The notes: generated by a model from the sequence alone, not told the origin. A DNA stretch of 61,104 bases from CAZHBA01 sp964530225 (GCA_964530225.1 CAZHBA010000065.1:1-61104); one strand, 5' to 3'; shown: positions 33,690 to 43,370, counted from the first letter of the stretch. Translations and numbers: made by a program.

Positions 33690-35741
33690 TCAGCGTAGCG
33701 CGGCAGCGATATTGCCGCCATCGACCGTAATCACCGCACCCGTCGTCTTGCGCGCCAAGGCCAGATCGACGAATGCCTGCGCCACATCGGTACCGGTGAC
33801 TTCGCGGTGCAATAAATTACCGCTCATATAATCATCTTCGCTGACCCCGCGCGCCGCCGCGCGTTCACTAACCATGTCACCGGTCAGCAAGCCACTGCGA
33901 ATGCGGTCGGCGTTCACTGCGTTGGAGCGGATACCCTCGCCGCCATAGTCAACCGCGTATTGCCGCGACAGGAACATGGTCGCCGCTTTTGGCAAACCAT
34001 AGGGACCAAAATCCGCGCCCGGATTGACCGCCTGTTTCGACGCATTGAACAACAGAACGCCACCAGTCTTTTGCGCTCGCATAATGGCGACGGCGGCCTT
34101 GGCAACGCTTTGATGAGCGAAGAAATTCAGCTCGAAACTTTGCCGTAGTACCACATCGTCGACCTCGCCGATACGGCCCTGCCAGGCCGCGCCGGCGTTC
34201 GACACCAGAATATCAAGGCCGCCGAACGCCAAAGCGATCGCATCGAACGCAGACGCAACCGAACCGTCCTCGGTCACGTCGCACTCGATGGCGATACCGC
34301 CGATATCGGCGGCAACCCGCTCTACGCCCTCTCGATCGCGGTCGAGTAGAGCAACATCGGCACCGGCAACGCGAAACGCCAGGGCACAGGCTTTACCGAT
34401 TTCGCCGGCAGCGCCGGTTATGGCCACAACGTGACGGGCCAGCGGTTGTTCGTTACCCTTGCCGAGCTTTGCCTGCTCGAGCGACCAATACTCAATATCG
34501 AACATGTCGGCCTCGCTGATCGACTCGTACGCGCCAAGCGTTTCGGCATCGGCGATAACCTCGATATTGTTTTCGTACAGATCTGCGGCGACGGTGGCGG
34601 CCTTAGCGTTGTCGCCGGTGGCGAAAAAGCCGAGCCCCGGCAGGAGCAGGATTCGCGGCGACGGATCGAGCGGCGTTTTTAGCGCCCCAGCATCGGTATT
34701 GTTGCGCGCAACATAGGCGCTATAGGCGCGCTGGTATTCGCCAATTGCCGCCGCTGCTTGCTCGGTAAACCCATCGAAACCGCCGACAGGCGGCGGCAGG
34801 ATCACCGGTAGCGGCTTGATGCGGATCGCGTGATCGGGTGTCACTGGCCCACGCTGGCTGTATCGCACCAGATCCTGACCGTCGACGAATTTGCGGATCG
34901 CCTCGCCGGTGCGAAATTTCAACACAAAACGCTTGTGCAAACCCTCATCGGTGTCGGTTTCAATGGCCAAGAGACCCCGCAAGGCCGGCGCTACCGCAGC
35001 AGGCGTTGCCAAGCCATCCGGTAACGAAACGCCGGCGAACGGTTTCGACGGTGCTCCCGCCAGGTGTTGCTCGGCCACCGTGACAAGTTCGATCATCCGC
35101 TCGTAAGCTTCGCGCGCCGTCGCCCCCATGCTGAAAACGCCGTGTTTCAATAGGATCAACCCTTCGACGTCCAGCGATTGCTCGTAAATTTCTGCGCACG
35201 CCTTGGCCAAGGCGAAGCCAGGCTTGATGTAGGGTACCTGCGCCACCCGCTCACCAAAGACGTCGCGGCAGATGTCGACGCCGTTGGGTTGGTCGGTCAG
35301 CGCCAAGATCGCAGTCGAGTGGGTGTGATCGACAAATTTGTGCGGTAGGAAGGCATGCAGCAGGGTCTCGACCGATGGGTCCGGCGCGGCCGAATCCAGC
35401 AGATTTCCCCGTTGGGTGTTGACCATGTCTTCGTCGCTCAAACGGTCGAGCGCGCGCAGGCGGCACAAGGGTTCGAGACGCACCGCCGGCAGACCGGGCG
35501 GCTCGATGGCAGACATATCCCAGCCGCTACCTTTGACGCACAAAGTCTCGACCGCCTCGCCGGCGATGTCGGCCATCGTGGTTTTGACTGAGGTATTACC
35601 GCCGCCATGCAGCACCAGTTTGGGGTTGCCACCTAGCAACCGCGTGGTATAGACGCGCAACGCCAGATCTTCACCGATCCCCTGCCAATCATAACGCTCG
35701 ACGGCGGCCCGCGCCTCGTTATCCGACCAGAGACTTTCCAT
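33690..35741 (-). CDS. Bifunctional aldolase / short-chain dehydrogenase fusion (RhaD-like)
   Basis: A 683-residue fusion. Residues 1-400 form a class II aldolase domain (fuculose/rhamnulose-phosphate type): LVLHGGGNTSVK, GSGWDMSAIEP, FVDHTHSTAILALTD with metal-binding His residues, and KHGVFSMG. Residues from about 430 form an SDR domain: AITGAAGEIGKACAL (dinucleotide loop), DILVSNAGAAW and the catalytic YGLPKA (Tyr-x3-Lys), then IRSNAVNAD. Such fusions act in rhamnose or related deoxysugar catabolism, the aldolase splitting a ketose phosphate and the SDR oxidising lactaldehyde or a sugar. No kinase or transporter for rhamnose lies beside it, so the exact sugar is unknown. Confidence 0.88.
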   Translation of the reverse strand: MESLWSDNEARAAVERYDWQGIGEDLALRVYTTRLLGGNPKLVLHGGGNTSVKTTMADIAGEAVETLCVKGSGWDMSAIEPPGLPAVRLEPLCRLRALDRLSDEDMVNTQRGNLLDSAAPDPSVETLLHAFLPHKFVDHTHSTAILALTDQPNGVDICRDVFGERVAQVPYIKPGFALAKACAEIYEQSLDVEGLILLKHGVFSMGATAREAYERMIELVTVAEQHLAGAPSKPFAGVSLPDGLATPAAVAPALRGLLAIETDTDEGLHKRFVLKFRTGEAIRKFVDGQDLVRYSQRGPVTPDHAIRIKPLPVILPPPVGGFDGFTEQAAAAIGEYQRAYSAYVARNNTDAGALKTPLDPSPRILLLPGLGFFATGDNAKAATVAADLYENNIEVIADAETLGAYESISEADMFDIEYWSLEQAKLGKGNEQPLARHVVAITGAAGEIGKACALAFRVAGADVALLDRDREGVERVAADIGGIAIECDVTEDGSVASAFDAIALAFGGLDILVSNAGAAWQGRIGEVDDVVLRQSFELNFFAHQSVAKAAVAIMRAQKTGGVLLFNASKQAVNPGADFGPYGLPKAATMFLSRQYAVDYGGEGIRSNAVNADRIRSGLLTGDMVSERAAARGVSEDDYMSGNLLHREVTGTDVAQAFVDLALARKTTGAVITVDGGNIAAALR

Positions 35742-35752
35742 AACCCCGTGAT

Positions 35753-36658
35753 CTAAAGGTATTTATGGTACCAGTCGAGGGCCTCGACCTTCTGGATTTC
35801 GTGCAGTTCGGGATTACAGAAGTAGTAGGAATCATAATGCTGGGCGCCCGAAATCTTGACCAGTTTCTTGGGCTCGCCTAACACCTCGTAGCATTCGAGC
35901 TGTTCGGCCACCGGCACCAGCATGTCGAACTCGGAATAGACCATCAGCACCGGGCGCGGCGAAATATGGCTGGCGACCCATTCGGGTTTGAAGCGCCAGC
36001 ACGCCGCAGCGCTTTCCAGATCGTATTCCGGATTGAACCGCGGATCCTTGGCGTGGAACTGCTCGATGACATCACGCGTGTGCGGATCGAGCAGCATGAT
36101 CTCACCCAATGGCGCGGTGGATTTCTCGCCGGTGAGGACACGCTTGCGTTCGGCCTCTTCGACCTGCGCCTTGAACGCCTGCCACTCGTGCGGCCGGCGT
36201 ACGGACCGCATCCAGCGTTCGCCGTCCGATACCATCACCGCCGACACAATAACCTTAACCCGTTCGTCGAAGGCGCCGCACCAGATGGCATTGGCGCCGC
36301 CCCAGCTGGAGCCGTAATAGGCGATGCGTTCGGGATCAACGCCGTCGACCGTCTGCAGATAGGTCACTGAGTCGTAAGTCGCCTGTGCCTGCTCCATGGG
36401 GCGGTGACGGCCACGCTCGCCTTCGCTAACACCAAACCCGGGATAGTCCCAGGACAGCACGAAATAGCCCGCCTCCCACAGCCATTGCGGTACATCCATG
36501 CCGTAGACGTCCTTCATGCCGCTATAGCCGTGCAGCACGACGATACCGGGCCGGTCCGCGTCGCCGGGCTGCCAGTCCTTCGGTTTATAGAGAAAGGCAG
36601 CAATTTTTCTGTCGTCGGAGTAATACTCGACTTCTTCCCAGACCTTTTCGTGCGTCAT
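35753..36658 (-). CDS. Alpha/beta hydrolase
   Basis: A 301-residue cytosolic hydrolase of the dienelactone/acyl-peptidase-like type. VVLHGYSGMKDVYGM forms the oxyanion region, YGSSWGGANA the nucleophile elbow with Ser118 (GxSxG), VYSEFDMLVP the acid and GAQHYDSYY the catalytic His. The substrate is unknown. Start ATG with GGAGAC upstream. It sits 11 bp upstream of the aldolase/SDR gene on the same strand and is probably co-transcribed with it. Confidence 0.87.
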   Translation of the reverse strand: MTHEKVWEEVEYYSDDRKIAAFLYKPKDWQPGDADRPGIVVLHGYSGMKDVYGMDVPQWLWEAGYFVLSWDYPGFGVSEGERGRHRPMEQAQATYDSVTYLQTVDGVDPERIAYYGSSWGGANAIWCGAFDERVKVIVSAVMVSDGERWMRSVRRPHEWQAFKAQVEEAERKRVLTGEKSTAPLGEIMLLDPHTRDVIEQFHAKDPRFNPEYDLESAAACWRFKPEWVASHISPRPVLMVYSEFDMLVPVAEQLECYEVLGEPKKLVKISGAQHYDSYYFCNPELHEIQKVEALDWYHKYL

Positions 36659-36708
36659 GCGTGTCTCCTCAACCTATCTTTTGGCTTTATCGGTGGCCCT
36701 ATTGTTAC

Positions 36709-37620
36709 TCAACCGAGCGAGGCATACCAGTCACGCAACCCAGCGCCAATATCGTCGGGCGAATCTTCCTGGGGGTGATGCAAGCCGCGCACGGTCACTT
36801 CCGTCTGGTTCGGCCAACTACGAATGATCTGCAGATCGCGCTCGAGAATAATCTGGCCCGGATCAACGTTGATGAACAGTTTGGGAATGTCATTGTCCGC
36901 CATCCAGGCAGCGATCCTCTCGACTAGATCAGCGACGTCCTTGGGCTCACCGGCGATCGGTATTTCGCGCGGCCAGGTCAGCGTGACACGACGCGGCCCG
37001 CCGGCTTGCACATAGGGGCGGCGGATTTCCGTCATAGTTTCGTCATCGATATTGCGCATCACCCCGGCGGTGAAAATTTTCTCAATAAAAAAGTTTTCTT
37101 CCAACACTAGTTGTTCGCCGTCGGGGCCACGCACCTTGCGCAGACGCTCGCCATGGCCGTCGGGATATTCGTCGTAACTGGGATGATCGCGGACGACGAT
37201 TTCGCAATAGGCTAACCCTTTTATACGGCCTGGGTTGGCGTGGGCCCAGGTCAGCCCCAGCGGTCCGCCCCAGTCGTGCATCACTAGGGTTACGTTATCG
37301 CCGATATCGAGAGCTTTAAGCGCGCCGTCGATATAGGTCTGGTGCTCAGCCAAGGTGTAGGAACCGGAGCCAGAGCTGGGCAGCTTGTCGGAATCGCCCT
37401 GGCCAATATTGTCGATGGCAATCAGCCGACCCATGCCCTGCACATGGGGCATGATATTGCGCCACATGTAGGCTGAATTTGCGTTGCCGTGGAGAAAAAC
37501 GATGGCGTCGCCCGCGCCGACATCGACATAGGCCATCTGCAGGCCGTTTACAGCGACTTTCTGCTTTGTGTAACGCATCCACGAATCGATCACGGCTGAC
37601 GCTTCCTTCAGCAATGGCAT
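36709..37620 (-). CDS. Haloalkane dehalogenase-like alpha/beta hydrolase
   Basis: A 303-residue protein with the full haloalkane dehalogenase residue set. FLHGNANSAYMWR holds the halide-stabilising Asn46. VMHDWGGPLGL holds nucleophile Asp116 and Trp117. Glu140 (YCEIVV) is in the place of the catalytic acid in LinB/DhaA-type enzymes, and GLHHPQEDSPDDIG provides His281. An Asp nucleophile with Trp next to it distinguishes this from serine esterases. It should hydrolyse carbon-halogen bonds of alkyl halides; the natural substrate is unknown. ATG 37578 is a shorter alternative start, giving 14 residues less. Confidence 0.86.
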   Translation of the reverse strand: MPLLKEASAVIDSWMRYTKQKVAVNGLQMAYVDVGAGDAIVFLHGNANSAYMWRNIMPHVQGMGRLIAIDNIGQGDSDKLPSSGSGSYTLAEHQTYIDGALKALDIGDNVTLVMHDWGGPLGLTWAHANPGRIKGLAYCEIVVRDHPSYDEYPDGHGERLRKVRGPDGEQLVLEENFFIEKIFTAGVMRNIDDETMTEIRRPYVQAGGPRRVTLTWPREIPIAGEPKDVADLVERIAAWMADNDIPKLFINVDPGQIILERDLQIIRSWPNQTEVTVRGLHHPQEDSPDDIGAGLRDWYASLG

Positions 37621-37754
37621 TCGCGACTCAACGACACTTCCCCTGCCGTGCGCAACCCGTCTGCGCGCACAATAGCTTTGCGCGTTTGTCGGTTCAACGC
37701 ACCCCGGTTCATGATAGTTTCCACCGCCCGCAACTCAAGCTACGGATTCGTCTT

Positions 37755-38168
37755 ATGGCGGAACATCTTCACCACCTGCACCTGTTCACCGAAGACATCG
37801 ACGCCGCTATCGCCTGGTGGTGTGGCATGCTCGGCGGGCAAGTAATTTATGACGGCGATTTCGGCGGAGCGCGCAACGTATTCATGCGCGTCGGTGCCGG
37901 GTGGCTGCACCTATACGATCAACAGCCGCGCGATCACGGCAGGGGCGCGTTATACCATATTGGCATCCGCAGTGACGATCTAGCGGCACTGGAACAGCGT
38001 TTGCGCGCCACCGGAGTGGAGTTCCGCAGCAGCATCCGTGATTTTGGCGCCTGGAAATACATCATGTGCTCGGCGCCAGACGGCGTGCCACTAGAATTAT
38101 TCGAGGTCGACACAAATCAACTCGATGGCGGTGCGGCCGAATATTTTGGCGATATGCCGGCCGCCTGA
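37755..38168 (+). CDS. VOC (glyoxalase/bleomycin-resistance) family protein
   Basis: A 137-residue vicinal-oxygen-chelate protein with two beta-alpha-beta modules. LHHLHLFTEDIDAAIAWW opens module 1 (metal His), LYHIGIRSDDLAALEQRL module 2 (second His), and PDGVPLELFEVD brings the metal Glu. It may be a lyase, dioxygenase or resistance protein. It is divergent from the dehalogenase gene and ends 4 bp before the MFS start, so it is probably in a two-gene unit with the transporter. Confidence 0.86.
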   Translation: MAEHLHHLHLFTEDIDAAIAWWCGMLGGQVIYDGDFGGARNVFMRVGAGWLHLYDQQPRDHGRGALYHIGIRSDDLAALEQRLRATGVEFRSSIRDFGAWKYIMCSAPDGVPLELFEVDTNQLDGGAAEYFGDMPAA

Positions 38169-38172
38169 TTCC

Positions 38173-39378
38173 GTGACTTCCGCGACGAGAACTACACGGC
38201 CCACCGGTCGTCCCTCGATTATTCTGCTCGGCGCGCTGGCAGCCGCTGGTCCCATGGCCTTGAGCATCCACGTGCAATCGGTGCCTGCCGTCGCCCGCGA
38301 CCTGGGAACCAGCTATGCGTCGGCTCAGTTTACAGTGTCGCTATTCCTGCTGACCTTTGCTTTGGCCCAACTATTCGTCGGTCCCCTGTCCGACAAAATC
38401 GGCCGCCGCCCGGTCCTCCTCGGCGGCATAATTCTTATGGGTGTCGCCTCCCTCGGCGCCACCTTCGCACCGTCAATAGAGATACTTATCGTCGCCCGCG
38501 TCCTCCAGGCGCTGGGCGCGTGCGCCACCCTAGTGGTGCCGCGGGCGGTTGTACAGGACCTGTACTCGGGCGCCGAAGCAGCACGCATCATGGCATTAGT
38601 CGCTATGCTGCAATCGACCGCGCCGCTGTTTGCGCCGGTTATCGGCGGGGTTCTCGACGCCCTGCTCGGCTGGCGCGCAATCTTCGGCCTTCTAGCCATC
38701 GTCGCCGGCATCCTCGGCGTGTGGTCGGTGCTTGCCCTCGCGGAGACCTGCCCTCTGGAAACAGACGGTAGCAGCGTGCGCTGGCGCAAAATTTTTGCTC
38801 GCTACATCCAACTACTCTCATCGCGGGTTTATATCGGCTACACCCTAGCGTTTGCGGCCGGTACATCAGGCTTTTTTGGCTTTCTTGCCATCGGCCCGGC
38901 GCTGGTCATCGGTGAAATAGGATTGGCCCCACTGGTATTAAGCCTCTTGTTGGCGCTTATAACCGTCCAATTCACCTTCGGAAATTTCACCGCCAGCCGG
39001 TTAACCACACACATTGGTATCGACCGCACCCTGATTTTGGGTGCGATACTCGGCGTCATCGCAACAGTTGCGCTGTTATTGCTCTCGCCAGCCTTCTCAA
39101 TATGGACGATGATGGCGCCGTTGGTGGTCTATGGGTTCGCCAACGGCATTCTGTTTCCCAATGCCATAGCGGGCGCCGCCGGTGTCGACCGGAGAATTGC
39201 CGGAACCGCGGCCTCGTTCGCCGGGTTTAGCCAACTCGGCGCCGGCGCCGTGCTGGCGTTCACTATTAGCACCCTACCTACTGATACAATCCTGCCCTAC
39301 GCCATCTCCCTGGTGCTTCTTTCGCTCGTAGCATTGGCCGGCGTCGGCCTGGTTTATTCCAGTCGGCGAGCGCAATAA
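38173..39378 (+). CDS. MFS drug-efflux transporter, Bcr/CflA-like
   Basis: A 401-residue, 12-TM major facilitator. The loop 2-3 motif GPLSDKIGRRPVLLGG is present, as is a DHA1/Bcr-type motif C in TM5 (LQSTAPLFAPVIGGVLDALL). The first membrane half opens with LLGALAAAGPMALSIHVQSV, typical of Bcr/CflA proteins. I start at GTG 38173, 4 bp after the VOC stop, because the ATG at 38125 lies inside the VOC gene. Such pumps export antibiotics or metabolites; the substrate is not identifiable. Confidence 0.88.
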   Translation: MTSATRTTRPTGRPSIILLGALAAAGPMALSIHVQSVPAVARDLGTSYASAQFTVSLFLLTFALAQLFVGPLSDKIGRRPVLLGGIILMGVASLGATFAPSIEILIVARVLQALGACATLVVPRAVVQDLYSGAEAARIMALVAMLQSTAPLFAPVIGGVLDALLGWRAIFGLLAIVAGILGVWSVLALAETCPLETDGSSVRWRKIFARYIQLLSSRVYIGYTLAFAAGTSGFFGFLAIGPALVIGEIGLAPLVLSLLLALITVQFTFGNFTASRLTTHIGIDRTLILGAILGVIATVALLLLSPAFSIWTMMAPLVVYGFANGILFPNAIAGAAGVDRRIAGTAASFAGFSQLGAGAVLAFTISTLPTDTILPYAISLVLLSLVALAGVGLVYSSRRAQ

Positions 39379-39442
39379 CCCACTTATACTCGGACACAGA
39401 GCACCGCCGGACAGCCCTGATCAGGCCCCTCCGCGCGCCTAG

Positions 39443-40777
39443 CTAGAATTGCGTCACCTCCGTCGATCCAGCCATCGCTGTTGTAGATGCCTCGCCAGCC
39501 GATATCGCCGTGGTGATAGCGTCGAAATACGACGTACCGACCTCGCGCTGATGACGCGTCGCTGAATAACCTTCCGCCTCTGCCGCAAACTCGGCCTGCT
39601 GCAATCGCGAATAAGCAGCCATGCCGTCGTTCGCGTAGCTGCGGGCCAGGTGAAACGTGGCGTAGTTCAGGCTGTGGAACCCGGCCAGGGTAACGAATTG
39701 GAATTTGTAGCCCATGGCGCCAAGTTCGCACTGGAAGCGCCTTATGTCCGCCTCGCCCAGATGCTTTGCCCAGTTGAACGATGGCGAACAGTTATAGGCC
39801 AGTATCTGTTCAGGAAAGTCTCGCCTGATCGCTTCGGCAAACCTTTTTGCCTCCGCCAGATCGGGCGTTGCCGTCTCGCACCAAATGAGATCGGCATAGG
39901 GCGCATAAGCTATGCCTCGCGCAATCGCGTTATCGATTCCCCCAACAATTCGATAGTAGCCCTCAGCCGTGCGTTCACCCGTGAGGAAAGGCCGGTCGCG
40001 TTCATCGATGTCGCTGGTCATTAAACGCGCCGCGTTGGCGTCGGTACGCGCCATGATCAGCGTCGCTACCCCCATTACATCGGCTGCCAGCCGAGCAGCG
40101 TTGAGTGTGCGGATAAACGTATCGGTAGGCACCAGGACCTTGCCGCCGAGATGTCCGCATTTCTTTTCCGATGCCAATTGGTCCTCGAAATGAACCCCGG
40201 CGGCGCCCGCCTCGATCATCGCCTTCATCAGTTCAAACGCATTAAGCGGCCCGCCGAAACCAGCCTCCGCGTCGGCAATGATGGGCGCGAAAAAGTCGAG
40301 ATTAGCGCCGGCCTCGCCATCAGCGTGCTCCATGGCCTGCACCTGGTCGGCTCTCTGGAAGGCCTGGTTTATACGCTGCACAACGGCAGGCACGCTGTCG
40401 ACCGGATAAAGGCTTTGGTCTGGATACATCTGCCCGGCGCTGTTGGCGTCCGCGGCCACCTGCCAGCCGGAAAGATAAATCGCCTTCAAACCGGCGCGGA
40501 CGTGCTGGACTGCCTGATTGCCGGTGAACGCGCCGAGCGTCGGCACGAAGTCCATGTCGTACAGCAAACGCCACAGGGTCGCCGCACCCCGGTTCGCTAG
40601 CGTGTGTGCAATGGGCAAGGAGCCACTAAGGCGGCGAACATCGTATTGCGAGTAATCGCGGCGGATACCGGCCCAGCGATTTGGCTCCCACGAAGGTACA
40701 GGCCAGGCCCTGTCCGTCTGACCGGCATTCATTCGGTCACCGGCTAGATGTGCTTTTGGGGAAATTTCGTTCGGCAT
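39443..40777 (-). CDS. aceA: Isocitrate lyase
   Basis: Splits isocitrate to glyoxylate and succinate, the first step of the glyoxylate bypass. The 444-residue protein shows the family core: RLSGSLPIAHTLANRGA, SGWQVAADANSAGQMYPDQS, VHFEDQLASEKKCGHLGGK with catalytic Cys207, and LIMARTDANAARL. YNCSPSFNW lies near the C-terminus. AGGAG precedes the ATG. Malate synthase G, the partner enzyme, is encoded 13.5 kb away at 54311. A divergent ScfR/RamB-type regulator and a small gene lie immediately upstream. Confidence 0.96.
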   Translation of the reverse strand: MPNEISPKAHLAGDRMNAGQTDRAWPVPSWEPNRWAGIRRDYSQYDVRRLSGSLPIAHTLANRGAATLWRLLYDMDFVPTLGAFTGNQAVQHVRAGLKAIYLSGWQVAADANSAGQMYPDQSLYPVDSVPAVVQRINQAFQRADQVQAMEHADGEAGANLDFFAPIIADAEAGFGGPLNAFELMKAMIEAGAAGVHFEDQLASEKKCGHLGGKVLVPTDTFIRTLNAARLAADVMGVATLIMARTDANAARLMTSDIDERDRPFLTGERTAEGYYRIVGGIDNAIARGIAYAPYADLIWCETATPDLAEAKRFAEAIRRDFPEQILAYNCSPSFNWAKHLGEADIRRFQCELGAMGYKFQFVTLAGFHSLNYATFHLARSYANDGMAAYSRLQQAEFAAEAEGYSATRHQREVGTSYFDAITTAISAGEASTTAMAGSTEVTQF

Positions 40778-40821
40778 TATCTAACTCCTGTACGGGTTGT
40801 ATGTAGATGTTTGGACACTGG

Positions 40822-41115
40822 TTATCCTTGGTCGCTGCTGCTTGGGATGGGGCGAATAAAGGTCGCGGCGTAGTACGGCCTGCCATCAAACATCTCGACT
40901 GGATAATCTGGCCCGTCAACCTGTTGAAATTGGTGGCGTTCAATACGTCCGGCGAGCACAAAACCCAATTCACGAAGACGCTGCCGATGGAATTCCAAGC
41001 TTACCGAGCCGGCACCGGCGTAAGGGGCGATGATCGTTAATCGTTCGAGGTCTTCAGTCTCCGTCGGTGTCGCCGGCGGTTGCAGGGGTTCATGGAGTCT
41101 GCGGTCATCCAACAT
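40822..41115 (-). CDS. Small hypothetical protein upstream of aceA
   Basis: 97 residues, acidic at the N-terminus with a compact segment LTIIAPYAGAGSVSLEFHRQ and an ending YYAATFIRPIP. A good ribosome binding site (AAGGGA) precedes the ATG. The gene ends 44 bp before aceA in the same direction and opposite to the regulator, so it is the first gene of the aceA transcript. I recognise no domain. Codon use fits the surrounding genes. Confidence 0.6.
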   Translation of the reverse strand: MLDDRRLHEPLQPPATPTETEDLERLTIIAPYAGAGSVSLEFHRQRLRELGFVLAGRIERHQFQQVDGPDYPVEMFDGRPYYAATFIRPIPSSSDQG

Positions 41116-41338
41116 CGTGATAATCCCTTTCCATTACAAAATATTTTGTGCGTCGCATCAAATCCAAAACAGCTGATTTACAGAATTGACGAATTATACT
41201 TGAAACTACAATAACTAATTGTTACACAATAAGAAAATACGAAAATTTTTGTAAATTTTGCGGCACGATGTTGCAAATGGTGTAAAGAAAAATACACGAA
41301 TTTATTGCATCGCAATATGTGAGAGGAGTTTGGTATTC
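41116..41338. promoter_or_regulatory. AT-rich divergent control region of the aceA operon and its regulator
   Basis: 223 bp, much richer in A+T than the genes. It contains ATTGC ATC GCAAT (41305-41317), TGCGTCGCA and TTGCAAATG-type words, resembling the TTTGCAAA half-sites bound by RamB/ScfR regulators in other bacteria. The layout suggests that the divergent regulator controls both itself and aceA. The sites are suggested by eye only. Confidence 0.5.
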
Positions 41339-42784
41339 GTGGGCAACGGGAATCAAGGCACTTCGCGCCTCGGTAGCAATGTCCGACGGATACGCCGGCA
41401 ACGCGGACTAGGCCAGGCAGAACTGGCTGGCGAGCTGGGCATATCGGCCAGCTACCTTAACTTAATCGAACATAATCGCCGCAATCTCACGGTACCGCTG
41501 CTTATCCGGCTCTCCGAGATGTTCGACATCGAATTGACCGATGTCGCGGACAACGATGAGGGCCGCCTCGTTGCCGACCTGATGGAGGCGCTCGGCGATG
41601 ATCTGTTTTCTGAATTGGACCTGACCAATACAGACGTGCGCGATCTGGCGGCGTCGAACCCGACTATCGCACGCGCGCTGTTGACGCTGTACGACAAGTT
41701 CCGCAACCAACAGGATGACCTGGCAGTACTCGACCGGCCAGCGACGCCGCCGGTCGATTTAAATGGCTCGCGCAACCGCCTGCCAAGCGAGCAGGTATCG
41801 GATTTCCTGCAAGCCAGGAGCAACTATTTCCCCGAACTCGAGACCGCCGCCGAGCGTGTAAATGCCGACGACGCACTTTCCGGTGAGGACCCGTTGCGTG
41901 CGATGACGGCATTTCTCGGCAATACGTTCGGAGTTCGCGTAGTTACCTTGCCGCCGACCCGCGACAACCTTGTCCGCCGCTACGACGAACACGCGCGAAC
42001 TCTGGAAATTTCAGCAATGCTGCCGCCGGCGAGCCGGGTGCTACAGGTCGCCCATCAAATCGGCCTTCTCGCCGCATCGCGCGAACTTGACGATTTAGTC
42101 AGTGAGAGCGAATTTATTGGCGATGACGCAAAAATACTTACCCGTATTGCGCTGGCTAACTACTTCGCCGCGGCAATGGCAATGCCATACAAAAAATTCC
42201 ACAAGGCGGCAAAAGCCTGTCGATATGATGTTGACCTGCTAAAACATCTCTTCGGCACAAGCTTCGAACAGGTTTGCCACCGTCTGACAACGCTGCAACG
42301 ACCAGGCGCACGTGGGGTACCGTTTCACTTTCTGCGTAGCGATATCGCCGGCAATATCTCAAAGCGCTTCTCCCTATCAGGTATACATATTCCGCGGCAC
42401 GGGGGCGCCTGCCCACGATGGAACATCTATGCCGCGTTTCTACAGCCGGAAACGATCAACGTTCAGATTTCGCAGATGCCGGACGGTAGCACCTATTTTT
42501 GTATTGCCCGCACCACTCGTAAACACAGTGGCGGCTACGCGGCGCCTCAAAGCCACCGGTCGATTGGTATTGGCTGTGAGATCAACCGGGCCCGTGAGCT
42601 AGTCTATGCCGATGGCATCGACCTGGACAATCCAGATCTGGCGATCCCTATTGGCATTTCCTGCCGTACCTGCTCGCGCCTGGACTGTGCACAAAGGGCG
42701 TTTCCACCCGTCGCCCATCAATTGAACATGGACGTCAACCGGCGCGCTGTGTCCGCTTACGTTTCACCTCACCAAGATCCGTGA
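41339..42784 (+). CDS. XRE-family short-chain fatty acyl regulator (ScfR/RamB-type)
   Basis: A 481-residue transcription factor. The N-terminal HTH (GSNVRRIRRQRGLGQAELAG and SASYLNLIEHNRRNLTVPLL) is of the XRE type. An IrrE/ImmA-like middle region follows (LQVAHQIGLLAASRELDDL, ILTRIALANYFAAAMAMPY), in which the usual HEXXH is not present. A C-terminal DUF2083-type domain has four Cys in CRTCSRLDCAQRAFPP and an upstream GACPRW. Regulators of this build control glyoxylate-bypass or propionate genes. Start: GTG 41339 behind GAGAGGAG; an upstream ATG at 41258 has no such site. It is divergent from aceA. Confidence 0.88.
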   Translation: MGNGNQGTSRLGSNVRRIRRQRGLGQAELAGELGISASYLNLIEHNRRNLTVPLLIRLSEMFDIELTDVADNDEGRLVADLMEALGDDLFSELDLTNTDVRDLAASNPTIARALLTLYDKFRNQQDDLAVLDRPATPPVDLNGSRNRLPSEQVSDFLQARSNYFPELETAAERVNADDALSGEDPLRAMTAFLGNTFGVRVVTLPPTRDNLVRRYDEHARTLEISAMLPPASRVLQVAHQIGLLAASRELDDLVSESEFIGDDAKILTRIALANYFAAAMAMPYKKFHKAAKACRYDVDLLKHLFGTSFEQVCHRLTTLQRPGARGVPFHFLRSDIAGNISKRFSLSGIHIPRHGGACPRWNIYAAFLQPETINVQISQMPDGSTYFCIARTTRKHSGGYAAPQSHRSIGIGCEINRARELVYADGIDLDNPDLAIPIGISCRTCSRLDCAQRAFPPVAHQLNMDVNRRAVSAYVSPHQDP

Positions 42785-42935
42785 TCTTTAGTTTTAATGG
42801 GCCGTAGTAGGAATCCAAATGTCTGTCCCATCCTACCCAAGCTCCTTCGACACGCTGAAGCGCCTTGACAGGTCTGCTCGGTAGCGGAAAGCTCAAACTT
42901 CCACACCATATAATAGCAAAGCGGATGAACAGACG

Positions 42936-43352
42936 ATGATTGCCAAGGGCATCAAGGAACTCTGCGCCGAGGCAGAACAGGAAATCGAATCCTTGTCGGT
43001 CGACCAGGTGTTGGCGCTACAAGACGATCCTGACGTGGTGCTGGTGGACATTCGCGACATTCGCGAGTTGTGGCGCGACGGCACCATCCCCGGCGCTATC
43101 CACGCGCCACGCGGCATGCTGGAATTCTGGGTCGATCCCGACAGCCCCTATTACCGCGAAGATTTTGCGATGGGGAAAAAGTTCATTTTCTACTGTGCCG
43201 GCGGCATGCGCTCGGCCTTAGCGGCACAATCGGTTCACCGCATGGGCCTGACGCCGGTCGCCCACATGGCTGGCGGTTACGGTGCCTGGGTCGAGGCCGA
43301 GGGCCCGACTGAGGAAAAAGAGGTCAGGCTACCTAAACCAAAGACAGACTAG
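42936..43352 (+). CDS. Rhodanese-like sulfurtransferase
   Basis: A 138-residue single-domain rhodanese. VVLVDIRDIRELWRDGTIPG forms the N-terminal half, with HAPRGMLEFW. The active-site loop is CAGGMRS with the persulfide Cys at about residue 88, followed by AAQSVHRMGL and MAGGYGAWVEA. It transfers sulfane sulfur to a thiol acceptor or cyanide. A TATAAT lies at 42909-42914, 22 bp before the ATG, but has no matching -35. It is convergent with the GST gene. Confidence 0.93.
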   Translation: MIAKGIKELCAEAEQEIESLSVDQVLALQDDPDVVLVDIRDIRELWRDGTIPGAIHAPRGMLEFWVDPDSPYYREDFAMGKKFIFYCAGGMRSALAAQSVHRMGLTPVAHMAGGYGAWVEAEGPTEEKEVRLPKPKTD

Positions 43353-43370
43353 GCTCTGAAGTACCACACT

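Noticed and set aside
42865..42914. TTGACA at 42865 and TATAAT at 42909 as one promoter for the rhodanese
   Set aside because: They are separated by 38 bp, far from the usual 16-18 bp.
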